From Alteriqipengyuania flavescens (GTDB taxonomy: Bacteria > Pseudomonadota > Alphaproteobacteria > Sphingomonadales > Sphingomonadaceae): a DNA stretch of 64,000 nt. A program made the translations under genes and the position numbers. Shown piece after piece: positions 26,898-37,944 of this stretch (position 1 is the stretch's first letter; the number at the start of each line of letters is the position of its first letter). The notes beneath the pieces are model-generated. The model saw only the letters and a program-made list of their open reading frames with translations, was not told where the DNA came from and did no database searches. The stretch covers positions 1,302,001-1,366,000 of the forward strand of contig NZ_CP129107.1 of NCBI RefSeq assembly GCF_030406725.1. The letters run 5' to 3'.

Positions 26898-28203
26898 TTG
26901 GCAGCCTAGTTCTCTCGCCGAGCTTATCGATATCAAGCACGGTTTCGCTTTCAAAGGGCAGCACTTCGTCGATTATCAGACCAATGATGTGCTCGTGACG
27001 CCCGGCAATTTCGCGATCGGGGGAGGCTTCAAGTCGGACAAACTCAAATATTATGACGGCCCTGTGCCTGACGAGTATGTTCTTCAGCCAGGGGACCTAA
27101 TCGTCACCATGACCGACTTAAGCAAACAAGCTGATACCCTAGGATATTCGGCAATTGTGCCGAAAGACGGTCCGCGATTGCTTCACAACCAACGTATCGG
27201 TCTCGTGACGTCGAAAGACAAGGCGATCAGTCTGGACTTTCTCGGGTGGCTGATGAGGACACCGGCCTATAGGAACTGCGTAGTTGGCAGTGCCACAGGG
27301 TCGACCGTCAAACACACATCGCCGACCCGGATCAAAGAATTCGAATTTCTTCTTCCGCCGGAGAACGAGCAAAACTCGATCTCGGCGACTCTCAACGCCC
27401 TCGACCATAAGATCGAGCTGAACCGGCGGATGAACGAAACGCTGGAGGCGCAGGCGCGGGCGCTGTTCCGCGACTGGTTCGTCGACTTCGGCCCTGTGAA
27501 GGCCAAGATGGCCGGCGATACCCCCTATCTCGCGCCGGACCTCTGGTCGCTCTTCCCCGACCGCCTCGGCGATGCTGGCGTTCCGGAGGGGTGGAAGTTC
27601 TCTCCCCTCACAGAGCATTTCGAAATTATCGGAGGTGGCACGCCAAAGACGTCAATCGCGGATTATTGGAACGGTCCGATTCCCTGGTTCTCTGTTGTCG
27701 ACACGCCTTCAGCCTGCGATGTTTTCGTTTTCAGGACCGAAAAAACCATAACGCAGGAGGGCATCGAGAATTCGTCTGCCAGAATTGTGCGTGCAGGAAC
27801 GACAATTATCTCGGCGCGAGGAACGGTCGGAAACCGCGCAATTGCCGCACAAGATCTGACCTTTAATCAGTCTTGTTATGCCCTTCAGGGCCTTAGTGGT
27901 GCTAGCGATGAATTCGTTTATCTCGCAGCGGGCCACATGGTCGATCGCTTGAAATCGATGGCGCATGGGTCGGTGTTCTCCACGATAACCCGTAAGACTT
28001 TCGAAGGTCTCTCGCTGGCTCAGCCGAATGAGGCGCTTCACGAAGCATTCCGAACCATCGTTTCGCCGCTATTTTCCAAGATTCGAGCGAATGTCGCGGA
28101 AAGTCACACGCTTGCCCAGACCCGCGACCTGCTGCTGCCCAAGCTAATGTCCGGCGAAATCCGCGTCGGCGAAGTATCGAGCAAAAAGCTTTCTGCTGCA
28201 TGA
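26890..28203 (+). CDS. hsdS: type I restriction-modification specificity subunit HsdS
   Basis: 437 residues in the usual two-half layout: first target-recognition domain ([20 protein letters not shown] onward), conserved central helix ([20 protein letters not shown] and [19 protein letters not shown]), second target-recognition domain starting [20 protein letters not shown], and the distal helix ([20 protein letters not shown]). The two variable domains set the bipartite DNA site. Overlaps hsdM (8 bases) and the next small gene (ATGA). Intact, so the system is probably functional in methylation. Confidence 0.95.
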
Positions 28204-28592
28204 GCGACGATCTGGACTCGGCGCTCTGGAAAGCAGCGTGGCGGTTCTCCGACACCCGTATCCAAGCACTCGCGCGCAAGGTGATCCACGCCATGCAGCG
28301 TATGCCGGCAAGCGGCATTTTCGGGGATGATTACCGGTTCAAAACCGTTTGGGACGAGTATTGCCACGAGGCGCAGGAAGGCCCGCATCCGATGCTGGAA
28401 GCGGCATTCGACCAAACCGTCGCTCCGATGATAGCGTGGCACATCGACCAGCTGGATCACTCAGAACGCCAGCTGTTGGAAACTGCGCTGGCCGAAGGTG
28501 CAGAAGAGTGGGGCGACATCGCAACGGTCGTCCGTAAATCCTTGCAAGGGATTGCGATTGCTCGCGATTTGAGCAAGTTCGCAAACTACTGA
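28200..28592 (+). CDS. small unknown protein inside the type I restriction operon
   Basis: 130 residues, mostly helical, no transmembrane segment. [20 protein letters not shown], then a polar middle and LDHSERQLLETALAEGAEEW to SKFANY. The ATG overlaps the hsdS stop (ATGA), so it is translationally coupled and clearly part of the operon. I do not recognise the family. It could be a regulator or partner of the DUF262 protein that follows, or an anti-restriction/immunity factor; none of these is shown by sequence. Confidence 0.75.
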   Translation: MSDDLDSALWKAAWRFSDTRIQALARKVIHAMQRMPASGIFGDDYRFKTVWDEYCHEAQEGPHPMLEAAFDQTVAPMIAWHIDQLDHSERQLLETALAEGAEEWGDIATVVRKSLQGIAIARDLSKFANY

Positions 28593-28612
28593 TTATGTAG
28601 CAGGGGGTGCGC

Positions 28613-30376
28613 ATGAGTGAATTGAAGACCTGTTTCAAGCGCGTCGATTACGACCTTTCGAGCCTGCTGCACTTTATAGACGTTGGCGATATCGGTTTAC
28701 CAGATATCCAGCGCCCGTTCGTCTGGAAGAACGCCAAGGTCCGCGACCTGTTCGATTCTATGTATCGCGGCTTCCCGGTGGGCTATCTCCTGTTCTGGGA
28801 GAATGCGGTCGAAAGCGGCGCAAAGCAGATCGGGTTCGATGAAAAGCAGCGAGATGTGCCCGCTCGCCTGATCGTGGATGGGCAGCAGCGCTTAACCTCA
28901 CTCTATGCCGTGTTCCGCGGCCAAAAGGTGCTCGACGAGAATTACGCCTATCGCCAGATCGAAATCGCCTTTCGCCCTAGCGACGGCAAATTCGAGGTGG
29001 CGGATGCTGCCATTCGGCGCGATCCGGAATGGATACCCAACATCTCGCAGCTATGGTCTTCGGGTGCGTCGAGCCGCAAGCTGGTCAATGGTTTCATCGA
29101 CAAGCTGGGCCAGAAGGTGGAATTGAGCGAGGCCGAGGAAGAGCACATCGCGCACAATCTCGATCGCCTTTTCGACCTGCAGAAGTATCCGTTCACAGCG
29201 TTGGAAATCGCGCAATCGGTTGAGGAAGAGCAGGTTGCCGACATCTTCGTCCGGATCAACAGCGAGGGGGTGAAGCTGAACCAGGCTGACTTCATCCTTA
29301 CCCTGCTGTCGGTGTTCTGGGAAGAAGGACGCACCGATCTCGAACAGTTCTGCAGGGCGGCAAGGGTCCCGGCGAAAGGTTCGGACTCGTCGCCGTTCAA
29401 CCACTTTCTCGAGCCAGACCCTGACCAGCTTCTCCGCGTGGCAGTGGCGTTGGCTTTCAACCGTGGGCGTTTGAAAAGCGTCTATCAGGTCCTGCGGGGC
29501 AAGGACCCGGACACCGGCGAATACGATCCGCAGCGCAGACAGGACCAGTTCGACATCTTGGCGGAGGCGCAGGCGCACGTCCTCAACCTCAACAACTGGC
29601 ACCAGTATTTCAAGGCGCTGGTCGGCGCGGGTTTCCGCAGCGGAGAGCTCGTTTCATCCACCAATGCGCTGCTGTTTGGCTATGCCTTCTACCTGATCGG
29701 CAAGGTTCGTTTCGGTCTGGCCGAGCATCAATTGCAGCGCGCAATCGGTCGCTGGTTCTTCTTCGCGTCCCTAACCGGTCGCTACACCAGTTCGCCCGAA
29801 ACCGTGATGGATGGCGATCTCGCCCGCATACGCGAAATCGATACCGGTGACGCCTTCCTGTCGTGGCTCGACGGAGAGATCACCAGCGAGCTGACCAACG
29901 ATTTCTGGCAGATCACCCTCCCATCGCAATTCGACAGTTCGTCTGCCCGCAACCCGCAGCTGTTCGCGTTCTTCGCAGCGCAGAACCGGCTCGGCGCACC
30001 AGTGCTGTTCTCGCACAAAACCGTTTCGGATATGCTGGATCCCACGATCAAGACGACGAAGAAGGCGCTGGAGCGGCACCATCTGTTCCCTAAAGCCTGG
30101 CTTGAAGCGCAAGGCGTAAGCGACCAGCGGATGCGCAACCAGATGGCGAATTATGCTCTGGTAGAGTGGCCGGACAACATCGACATCAGCGCCAAGGCGC
30201 CGCAAGACTATGTGCCGCAGATCAAGGTTCGCTTCTCCGATGAGGACTGGGCCGAAATGCATCGGTCTCATGGCTTGCCCATGGGATGGGAGGCGATGCC
30301 TTACGACCAGTTCCTTGAAAAACGACGTGATCTTATGGCGAGTGTCGTGCGCCGCGGTTTTGAGAAGCTCGCGTAG
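28613..30376 (+). CDS. DUF262 protein with C-terminal HNH-like domain (GmrSD-like)
   Basis: 587 residues. The N-terminal DUF262 domain (GmrS-like, ParB/Srx fold) has [20 protein letters not shown] and the nucleotide motif [16 protein letters not shown] (about 85-100), then [20 protein letters not shown]. The C-terminal part has [20 protein letters not shown], an HNH/DUF1524-type signature. GmrSD enzymes cleave DNA with modified bases (type IV restriction). The ATG at 28613 has AGGGGG at a proper distance; a GTG at 28607 is less likely. It lies between hsdS and hsdR, with its stop overlapping the hsdR start, an arrangement that would combine type I and type IV activity. Confidence 0.85.
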   Translation: MSELKTCFKRVDYDLSSLLHFIDVGDIGLPDIQRPFVWKNAKVRDLFDSMYRGFPVGYLLFWENAVESGAKQIGFDEKQRDVPARLIVDGQQRLTSLYAVFRGQKVLDENYAYRQIEIAFRPSDGKFEVADAAIRRDPEWIPNISQLWSSGASSRKLVNGFIDKLGQKVELSEAEEEHIAHNLDRLFDLQKYPFTALEIAQSVEEEQVADIFVRINSEGVKLNQADFILTLLSVFWEEGRTDLEQFCRAARVPAKGSDSSPFNHFLEPDPDQLLRVAVALAFNRGRLKSVYQVLRGKDPDTGEYDPQRRQDQFDILAEAQAHVLNLNNWHQYFKALVGAGFRSGELVSSTNALLFGYAFYLIGKVRFGLAEHQLQRAIGRWFFFASLTGRYTSSPETVMDGDLARIREIDTGDAFLSWLDGEITSELTNDFWQITLPSQFDSSSARNPQLFAFFAAQNRLGAPVLFSHKTVSDMLDPTIKTTKKALERHHLFPKAWLEAQGVSDQRMRNQMANYALVEWPDNIDISAKAPQDYVPQIKVRFSDEDWAEMHRSHGLPMGWEAMPYDQFLEKRRDLMASVVRRGFEKLA

Positions 30377-33300
30377 TGGGCAAGTTCGTCGAAGATCACG
30401 TCGAGGAAGCGGCACTCGAGTGGCTCGGTGAACTAGGCTGGACGATCGCGCACGGACCCGATGTGTCTCCGGACAGCCCGCAGCCTTTGCGCGCTGCGTA
30501 CCAGGATGTAGTCTTGATCGACCGTCTGCGCGATGCAGTGGAGCGGTTGAACCCATCAATCCCCGCTGACACGCGCGAAGAGGCCATTCGTCGCATTCTG
30601 GCAAGCGAAACGCCATCGTTGGTGGAGGAGAACAGGCGGCTTCATCAATACTTGGTCGAGGGCGTGCCTGTCGAATTCTACGACGACGGAAAGATGCGCG
30701 GAGACCGTGTTCGCCTGATCGATTTCGGTGGCAGCGGCGGTTTCGATCAGAATGACTGGCTGGCCGTGAACCAGTTCACGGTTATCGAGCAGGGACACAA
30801 TCGCCGTCCAGATGTGGTGCTGTTCGTCAACGGCTTGCCGCTCGGCGTGCTCGAGCTGAAAAACCCAGGCGATGAGAACGCGACACTCTCCGGCGCCTTC
30901 AACCAGCTCCAGACTTACAAGGCGCAAATACCGGCCCTGTTTCGAACCAATGCTGTCTTGGTCACCTCTGACGGCATCAAGGCGCGTGTCGGTTCGCTTA
31001 CAGCAGATGAAGAGCGCTTCATGCCTTGGCGTTCGGTCGACGGCGAAACCATCGCGCCTACAAGCGATCCCCAGCTCGAAACTCTCATCAAAGGGGTATT
31101 GGACCGGGGCAACCTGATTAGACTGCTGCGCGATTTCACAGTATTTGGCGATACCGGCAGCGGGATTGTCAAAATTGCCGCGGCGTATCACCAGTTCTTC
31201 GCTGCCAAAAACGCCTTGTCAGCAACGCTTCGTGCTTTGCCCTATGCGACTGCTAGAGGCGACGGCCCGTTACGTGAAAGTCCGCTCAACTATGGCCTGC
31301 CAAGTCAGACAGAGCAGGCGCCTGGCGACAAGAAGATCGGGGTAATCTGGCACACCCAGGGATCGGGCAAGAGCCTGCTGATGGCGTTCTATGCCGGCCT
31401 TCTCGTCCGCGATCCTGCATTGGAAAATCCCACCGTTGTAGTCATCACGGACCGCAACGACCTCGACGACCAGCTGTTCGGCACCTTCTCCATGTGCAGC
31501 GATCTCATCCGTCAGAAGCCGGTTCAGGCCGACAGCCGCGATGATCTGCGCGTGCAGCTTGACCGAGCGGCGGGCGGGGTGATTTTCACTACGATCCAGA
31601 AATTCGCGACGGCCGAGGGTGAGGACGAACTCGCACCAGTTAGTGAGCGGCAAAACATTATTGTGATGGCGGACGAAGCGCACCGGTCACAATACGGCTT
31701 CCGCGCGCGCATCGAGCCCAAGACCGGCAAACGCGCTTATGGCCACGCAAAGTATCTGCGCGATGCCCTTCCGAACGCATCATTTATTGGGTTCACCGGG
31801 ACGCCTATCGAAAAGGACGATGTGAACACGCCAGCGGTGTTCGGCGACTATGTCGATATCTACGATATCAGCCGTGCGGTCGAAGACGGTGCCACAGTGC
31901 CGATCTATTACGAAAGCCGATTGGCGCGCATCGAGCTGCCGGAAGATCAGATGCCACTTATCGATGCCGAGGTGGAGGAACTGACTGAGGACGAGGCAGC
32001 CTCGGATCAGGAAAAGCTGAAGGCCCGCTGGGCCGCAGTCGAGCGTTTGGTGGGCTCCAAAGCACGGTTGAAGCTCGTCGCAACCGATCTGGTCGAGCAT
32101 CTCGAACGAAGGCTTGAGGCGTTAGACGGCAAGGCAATGGCCGTGTGCATGAGCCGCCGTATCTGCGTGGCGCTCTACGACGAAATTGTCGCTCTTCGTC
32201 CGGAATGGCATTCCGACGATGTGTCGCAGGGCGCGGTGAAAGTTGTGATGACCGGCAGCGCCTCGGACCCTCAGGAATGGCAGCCGCACATAGGCGGGAA
32301 GGCACGCCGGGATGAGCTGGCGAAACGTGCCAAGGATGCGAGTGACCCCCTCAAGCTCGTATTGGTGCGCGATATGTGGCTAACCGGTTTCGATGCTCCG
32401 TCGATGCATACGATGTATATCGATAAGCCGATGCGCGGCCATGGTCTGATGCAGGCCATCGCGCGGGTGAACCGCGTTTTCCGCGATAAGGAAGCCGGAC
32501 TTGTTGTCGACTACATCGGTATCGCCCAAAACCTGAAAGCAGCGCTTGGCATCTATTCGCCATCCGACCGCGAAAAGACCGGTATCGACGAAAAGCTGGC
32601 TATCCGCGTGATGCTCGAGCGGTTCGAAATCGTAAGTGCCATGTTCCACGGTTTCGATTGTGGGCCCGGAATGCGCGGAACGCCGAGCCAGCGTTTGAAA
32701 TGTCTCGCCGAAGCGCTCGAATGGATTTTGGCTCGTCAGCACGAAGCGGCGCAGAAGGAAACAGCCGACGAAGCAAGGAAGACCGCGCATCGGCGCTTTC
32801 AAGACTCGGTCTTAGCCTTAAGCAAGGCCTTTGCCTTGGCATCCGCAAGTGATGAGGCAAAGGCCATCCGCGATGAGGTAGCTTTCTATCAGGCTGTGCG
32901 AGCCGCGCTGGTCAAAAGTAGCGGTGCTACGAAATCCAAGAAGGATCGCGAACTCGCGGTTCAACAGCTGATCGACAGATCTGTCGTCTCGACGGAAATT
33001 ATCGATATTCTGCAAGCGGCGGGTATGGCCTCGCCAGACATCTCAATCCTATCCGATGAATTTCTGGCAGAAATGCGCGATAGCGAGCGGCCCAATCTGG
33101 CGCTTGATGCCCTAAAGAAGCTGCTGGCCGACAAGATCCGGTCCAGGTCGCAAACCCACGCTGTCGAAAGTCGGAAATACTCCGAACGGCTTACGGTCGC
33201 CATCGCGCGCTATCACACGAATGCAGTCAGCACCGTCGAGGTGCTGCAGACGCTGATCGAACTCGCAAAAGAAATACGCGAGAAATTGGCGCGAGGAGAA

Positions 33301-33588
33301 GAGGGAGGTTTGTCCGATGAGGAGATTGCCTTCTACGAAGCCTTGGCGGACAATGAGAGTGCCGTCGATATTATGGGCAATGACAGCCTCAAGATCATTG
33401 CTGCTGAACTCGTCGAGAACCTCAAAGCGAATGCAAGCGTCGATTGGGCGCACCGTGAATCGGCACGAGCGAGGATGCGCGTCCTTGTGAAACGCATCTT
33501 GCGCAAATACGGTTATCCGCCGGACCTCCAGGACGCGGCTGTGCATACCGTGATCCAGCAGGCCGAACTGCTAGCCACGTCGTGGTAG
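30376..33588 (+). CDS. hsdR: type I restriction endonuclease/translocase HsdR
   Basis: 1070 residues. The N-terminal PD-(D/E)xK nuclease has [20 protein letters not shown] (about 143-162). The motor follows with Walker [13 protein letters not shown] (about 325-336), DEAH box [30 protein letters not shown], and helicase motif VI in [17 protein letters not shown]. The long C-terminal helical part docks on HsdM/HsdS. Cuts unmodified DNA after translocation. The start is a GTG at 30376 sharing a base with the previous TAG; no ATG fits, and translational coupling is likely. Intact. Confidence 0.96.
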   Translation: MGKFVEDHVEEAALEWLGELGWTIAHGPDVSPDSPQPLRAAYQDVVLIDRLRDAVERLNPSIPADTREEAIRRILASETPSLVEENRRLHQYLVEGVPVEFYDDGKMRGDRVRLIDFGGSGGFDQNDWLAVNQFTVIEQGHNRRPDVVLFVNGLPLGVLELKNPGDENATLSGAFNQLQTYKAQIPALFRTNAVLVTSDGIKARVGSLTADEERFMPWRSVDGETIAPTSDPQLETLIKGVLDRGNLIRLLRDFTVFGDTGSGIVKIAAAYHQFFAAKNALSATLRALPYATARGDGPLRESPLNYGLPSQTEQAPGDKKIGVIWHTQGSGKSLLMAFYAGLLVRDPALENPTVVVITDRNDLDDQLFGTFSMCSDLIRQKPVQADSRDDLRVQLDRAAGGVIFTTIQKFATAEGEDELAPVSERQNIIVMADEAHRSQYGFRARIEPKTGKRAYGHAKYLRDALPNASFIGFTGTPIEKDDVNTPAVFGDYVDIYDISRAVEDGATVPIYYESRLARIELPEDQMPLIDAEVEELTEDEAASDQEKLKARWAAVERLVGSKARLKLVATDLVEHLERRLEALDGKAMAVCMSRRICVALYDEIVALRPEWHSDDVSQGAVKVVMTGSASDPQEWQPHIGGKARRDELAKRAKDASDPLKLVLVRDMWLTGFDAPSMHTMYIDKPMRGHGLMQAIARVNRVFRDKEAGLVVDYIGIAQNLKAALGIYSPSDREKTGIDEKLAIRVMLERFEIVSAMFHGFDCGPGMRGTPSQRLKCLAEALEWILARQHEAAQKETADEARKTAHRRFQDSVLALSKAFALASASDEAKAIRDEVAFYQAVRAALVKSSGATKSKKDRELAVQQLIDRSVVSTEIIDILQAAGMASPDISILSDEFLAEMRDSERPNLALDALKKLLADKIRSRSQTHAVESRKYSERLTVAIARYHTNAVSTVEVLQTLIELAKEIREKLARGEEGGLSDEEIAFYEALADNESAVDIMGNDSLKIIAAELVENLKANASVDWAHRESARARMRVLVKRILRKYGYPPDLQDAAVHTVIQQAELLATSW

Positions 33589-33790
33589 CTAACGACGAAC
33601 AGCACTCTCCCTCTATACTGTCAGAGTGTCACGAAAATTCTCCAATGATTAGAGTGCCCATCTTTGTCCTCTATGGGGCACCATCTGTTCTTTCGCCAAA
33701 GCTCGCGGGAGATTGCGAAAGTCTCTGAAATAGCATATAAAAATCGTCAGTGTTGACCGCTGGCGATCGCTGAAGATCGGTTTCGACCTG

Positions 33791-33823
33791 GGGGCCTCGG
33801 GGGCCTTTTTTGCCCGAGGCCCC
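33791..33823. terminator. strong 11-bp hairpin between hsdR and the integrase fragment
   Basis: GGGGCCTCGGG (33791-33801) pairs perfectly with CCCGAGGCCCC (33813-33823); the loop contains six T residues. It lies directly before the ATG at 33824 and would both hide that start and act on transcripts leaving hsdR. The T-run inside the loop also follows a smaller GGCC/GGCC stem, so termination there is possible. Confidence 0.5.
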
Positions 33824-34111
33824 ATGGCGTTATCCGACCTCCAAGTGAGACAAGCGTGCCCGCGCGAACGCGACTGGAAGATCTTTGACAGCGGTGGCCT
33901 GGACCTGCTGGTGCGGTCCAATGGTTCTAAGCTATGGCGGATGAAATATCGCTACTACGGCAAGGAAAAGAAGCTGTCGTTCGGGCGCTATCCCGAGGTC
34001 GGGCTCAAAGAAGCACGCTTGCTGCGCGACGAGGCGCGGGTGGAGATAGGCCGCGGTGGTGATCCTGCGCGCTCCCGGGTTTCCCCAGTGGACACAGATC
34101 GGCCAAGATAG
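33824..34111 (+). pseudogene. N-terminal fragment of a P4-type tyrosine integrase
   Basis: 95 residues whose first 80 are the arm-binding DUF4102 domain of phage P4-like integrases: MALSDLQVRQACPRERDWKI, then GGLDLLVRSNGSKLWRMKYR and YYGKEKKLSFGRYPEVGLKE, EARVEIGRGGDPA. Family similarity ends at about 34065 and the frame stops at 34111; the core and catalytic Arg/Tyr domains (about 300 residues) are missing. The junction enters the next gene. It marks the former edge of an integrated island. No tRNA or att repeat was found nearby. Confidence 0.85.
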
Positions 34112-35591
34112 CGGGTTGGATCCGTTGGGAATGCAGCGACCGGTCGAGGTCCTCTTCCAGTCGCTCGTACCTGGCATCAGCACGATCACGCTTCGCCTGC
34201 GCTACTATTCCTTCTTCGCTTGGGTGCTCGAGGCCTTCGCGAAAGTCGAGCAGAAAAACGACCCGCGCGCGTTCAACACGTTCCATAGGCGGGCTGAGGT
34301 CTTGCTGGCACTCGCAAGCGCCCGAGAAGGCAGCGAGGTCGGCGTAACCGGTATTGACTGGGCATGGCGCCGGCTCTCGGAGGCGGGAGAGGACGAGGAC
34401 AATGGTCAGGTGATCGCGTTCGACCTGGCGGCCGCACCGGACGCGCCCCTCGAGGACCGCTACCTTCGCAACAAGGGCGGTGCGTTCGGCGCCATTTACT
34501 CGACGCAGATGTACGACATGGACCTCGTCGAGCTTTACGACGAGGACATCGGTATCCCCTATTGCACCAGCGCGGCGCTGCTGCCGCTGGCGGAATCGTT
34601 CGAAGAAGCGGTAGGCTCCCGGTCGGGTGAGTTCCTCGAAGCGCTCAACGACGGAAAGGCCTCGCTTTCCCAGCTCGACGACCTCGCTGTCTTCCTGCCA
34701 TCGAGGGTCGAACCTGGGAGCACGGAGCAGGCCGCACTCGTCGATGCTTTGCTCGGTCGGCTTGGCAAGGCGTCGATCGAGAACGCCCGCCGCCGTGAAA
34801 CGCTCAGGCTGGTGTTGGCGCGGGCCGAGGCGGCGGCGAAGAGGCCGAGGACCGAAGAGCTCAAGTGGGAGTTCTTCGAGCTCGCTGACTAGCCCGGTAA
34901 CAATTTGTCGAGCGAGGTCTGCGAGGCGTGGGCGCTTTACCAGGCGAGCGACCTCCTCCGGCTGGCCTACGAGTGCCTGCTCAAGGCGTCTCTAGTCGAA
35001 GTGCGCGGCGGGGTAGGTGGAGGGCTCACGATCGGCGCGACCGTGGCCAGCTTGGTTGAGGCAGCGGAGGCCCGGCGCGAGACAAGTTTCGAGGACTTCC
35101 TCGCAAACTCAGGAAAAAACGAGACGACGAGAGAGCTGACCGAAGCGATGCTCTCGGCCCAGAAAAGGGGTGAGACTGACGAGATGGTGGCGGGCGCGGT
35201 TCGCCTCCTTGCCCGGCTCTACAGGCGCACTGGAGAATTTAGCCCAGGAGTCCTCGAGTGGTTGAACATCGACGAGTACTTTCAGTCTCTCGTGACGGAG
35301 GTAAAGTTCTACGAGACCCTGCTACGCCTCCCGACGAGCGAGGCACTCGGCCGGATCGTCACCGATCGCGACATTAAGAGACACCTGTGGGTCGCCTCGC
35401 GCAAGCTTCGATACAAGGCATACACCTTTCTGCTGGAGCCCGACGAGGGCACGTTGCGTTATCGTGACGACTTCCGGATTCCGCCGAGCAGCCCCCGCCT
35501 CGACCAGGCGATCCAGTTCCTCGTCGACGGCGGCCTCATAGATGAGAGCGGCATAACCCCGCTAGGTAGGGCGGAGCTCGCGAAGGCATGA
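34056..35591 (+). pseudogene. unknown protein of the PLD module (gene A), interrupted by an amber codon
   Basis: One frame runs 34056-35591 with a single TAG at 34890-34892 (ELAD, stop, PGNNLSSEVCEAW). On both sides the text has the same style and the frame is unchanged, so it is probably one gene of about 510 residues. The N-part has QIGQDSGLDPLGMQRPVEVL, FQSLVPGISTITLRLRYYSF and FAWVLEAFAKVEQ. The C-part has SDLLRLAYECLLKASLVEVR and ends in a winged-helix-like DQAIQFLVDGGLIDESGITP. The first ten residues derive from the integrase side of the junction, so the native start may be lost. The stop overlaps the PLD gene (ATGA). Alternatively two genes, the second from TTG 34905. I do not recognise the family. 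Confidence 0.6.
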
Positions 35592-37654
35592 AATACTACG
35601 ACGTCTTCGGTGACACCGGCTACCACTCGGCATTCCTCACGACCTTCTCTTTTACCGCGCAGGCGTTCGAGGAAGTCCCGCTCCCCAAGCTCAGGGGAGC
35701 GGGTTGCCGGAACGTCACTGTCCTCGCGGACCAGTCGATGCCCAACCTAAGCCTCGAGGAGTTTGGCCTCCCGCGTTTCGCGGGTTCGCTCTACCACTTG
35801 GCAAAGGTCGACGTGCCCGGCGCCTTTCACCCTAAAGTCACACTCCTGCTCGGCAAGGAGAAGGGGCAGCTGCTGGTGGGGTCGGCCAACCTTACCGCCT
35901 TGGGGATCGCGGGAAACAGGGAGCTCGTCGCTGACCTCTCGTACGCGCGGGAGGATCCTAGGTTCTTGCCGCTATTCCGGGAAGCCTTCGAATACATCGA
36001 GCCCTACACCCCGGCCAGCGACCCGTGGTTCCCGGTCGCCCGCCACCGCGCCCTGTCGCTTTCGCCGTGGCTCGCCGGTGAAGGGTCGGCGGACGGAGAG
36101 GATGCTCCCGACGGACTCGCGCTACTACTAGACCGAGGCCCCGCGACTATCCTCGAGCAACTGGTCGCCAACGTCGGCGACGACGAGATTAGCCGACTGA
36201 TCGTCATGTCCCCCTACTGGGACCGCAAGCTCGAGGGCCTCAGGCGGCTCCGCGTGGCGCTGGGCACGCCAGCCATTGATCTCCTCATCGAGAAGAGCAG
36301 GGGCGAGTTCCCGACAAGCGCTTACGACGCTTCTGCCGGCATTGAGTCGTTTGACATAGAGGGCGAAGGGAACGGGCGCTTCAACCACGCGAAACTGGTC
36401 GTCGCGCTCGGCCGCGACTGGGACCACGTCATGTCGGGAAGCGTCAACTGCACCGTCCCTGCCCTGCTCGGGCCTACGGTTGCCAACGGTAACGCGGAGG
36501 CGGCCGTTTACCAGCGGGTAGCGCCGGGCACGGCGCTCGCGCGGCTCGAGCTGGACGGCTATCGCGGGGCTCAACTTGATCCCTCTTCGTTGCCGGAACC
36601 GGTCTACTCCAAGGTCAAGGCCGAGGAAAGAGGCCCCCGCGAGGCGGGCACCTTCCAGCTTCGTCGCAGCACGATCACGTGGAAGCCTGCGCCGGGCTTG
36701 AAATTCGTACCAACGAGCGCCTGCCTCCTCGACAGGCTAGGCGCAAGCCCGTGGGGTGACCTCGCCATAAGTGCCCTCGAGGAAACCGGCTGGTCCATCG
36801 CCCTCGAGCCCGAGCGGCCCCGGGCAGCCCGAGTCCAGTTCGCCGAACGGCAGCTTATCAGCCGTGACCATGGTGCTCGACTTCGACGTCCTTGCTCCCT
36901 CCACGCTCCCCTCGAGCGGTGGCAGAAAGGCAAAAGTTGCTGACCGTTTGCTGGGAGCCACCCAAGAAGACCTCGAGCTCGTTGGCTTCCTCGCCGAGCT
37001 AGAGACCATTGAGCTCCACGAGATCGGGTCGCCCTCGACGAAGTTTGCCAAGGCCAGGGTGGGCGACACGAGGGAAGAAGAGCGGACCTATTCCACCTTG
37101 TCTTACGACGACTACGTGAAAGCGCGAGAAAGAAGGGAAGCTTCAACCGGCTCATCGACCTTGTCTCGCGGGATCTCTCCGAGGAAGAGGACGCGGAGCT
37201 GAGGCGAACTGCCTCACAGGATCCTACCGCAAACGAACCTAGCGCAATAACCGAACAAGAAGCGGTGTGGGAAGAAGTCCCAAAGGCACAGCGACCCACG
37301 CAAATGCCCGAGGAGAGGGCGCTACGAGAGGCTCGATCTGACAAGATCGTCGAAGCGATCGCAGCTTTCGAGACGAGAACCAAGGCGCTCCGTGGTAGGC
37401 CGATCACAACGACCGAGCTGGTCTGGCTCAGGCTCCTGCTACAACTTGTCCTGAACTACGCCGAGCCCGCGGACGGAACCGCCGTCGGGGCGGGAACCCT
37501 GCCGCTGGCGGACAAAAAGGGTTATGGCTGGGCCCGTCTTCTCGGTCGCCTCCTCATGCAGCACTTCGGGACCTTCCTCGCGCTGCAGGCTCTTCGGCTC
37601 GAAGAAGACGAGAACGAGCAGCTGCGCGTGATCGAGTATTTGGCCACCGCGTAG
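35588..37654 (+). pseudogene. phospholipase-D-fold nuclease-like protein (gene B), two frameshifts
   Basis: The first frame (35588-36943) starts MKYYDVFGDTGYHSAFLTTF and has two half HKD motifs: GAFHPKVTLLLGKEKGQLLV followed by GSANLTALG, and GRFNHAKLVVALGRDWDHVM followed by SGSVNCTVPALL. At about 36860 the sequence moves to the next frame (VTMVLDFDVLAPSTLPSSGG and ATQEDLELVGFLAELETIEL) and at about 37128 returns to the first (FNRLIDLVSRDLSEEEDAEL up to VIEYLATA at 37654). Restored, it would be close to 690 residues. PLD-fold proteins of this kind act as nucleases in several defence systems. Coupled to gene A by ATGA. Broken as written; the shifts could be errors or decay. Confidence 0.65.
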
Positions 37655-37944
37655 TTCGCTGCGCAGACGGCGAGACTCGGAATTGCTGGCCATCCTCGTG
37701 CAGACGTCCTCAGGAAGCCGATAGACCCGGCAAATCTGGTCCGCAACGGGCTTACGTCACTAGCGCGGCCGCGCAATGCAAAGCCTTTGACAATTTCGTT
37801 CATCGGTAGCCTGTTCAGCGTCCGGCAGTACGACTCAGTCGGTTGACTGAAAATGGGCCGGGAGCGGAACGTCGGTTTTGAACAAATATTGCTCTGGAGC
37901 TGCCATTAGCGGCACGTTGAGTGTCTGCAGCTGCTATTCCGTCG
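37655..37944. other. intergenic region closing the accessory island
   Basis: 290 bases between the PLD module and the convergent phosphate operon. No gene was recognised. At 37858-37880 it has GGGAGCGGAACGTCGGTTTT, reminiscent of the short intergenic motif seen near 5803 and 10176. No attachment site or tRNA was found. Confidence 0.5.

Noticed and set aside
33589-33823. Attachment site or tRNA next to the integrase fragment
   Set aside because: P4-type integrases often sit beside a tRNA, but no tRNA 3' end or direct repeat was found here or at the other island edge.
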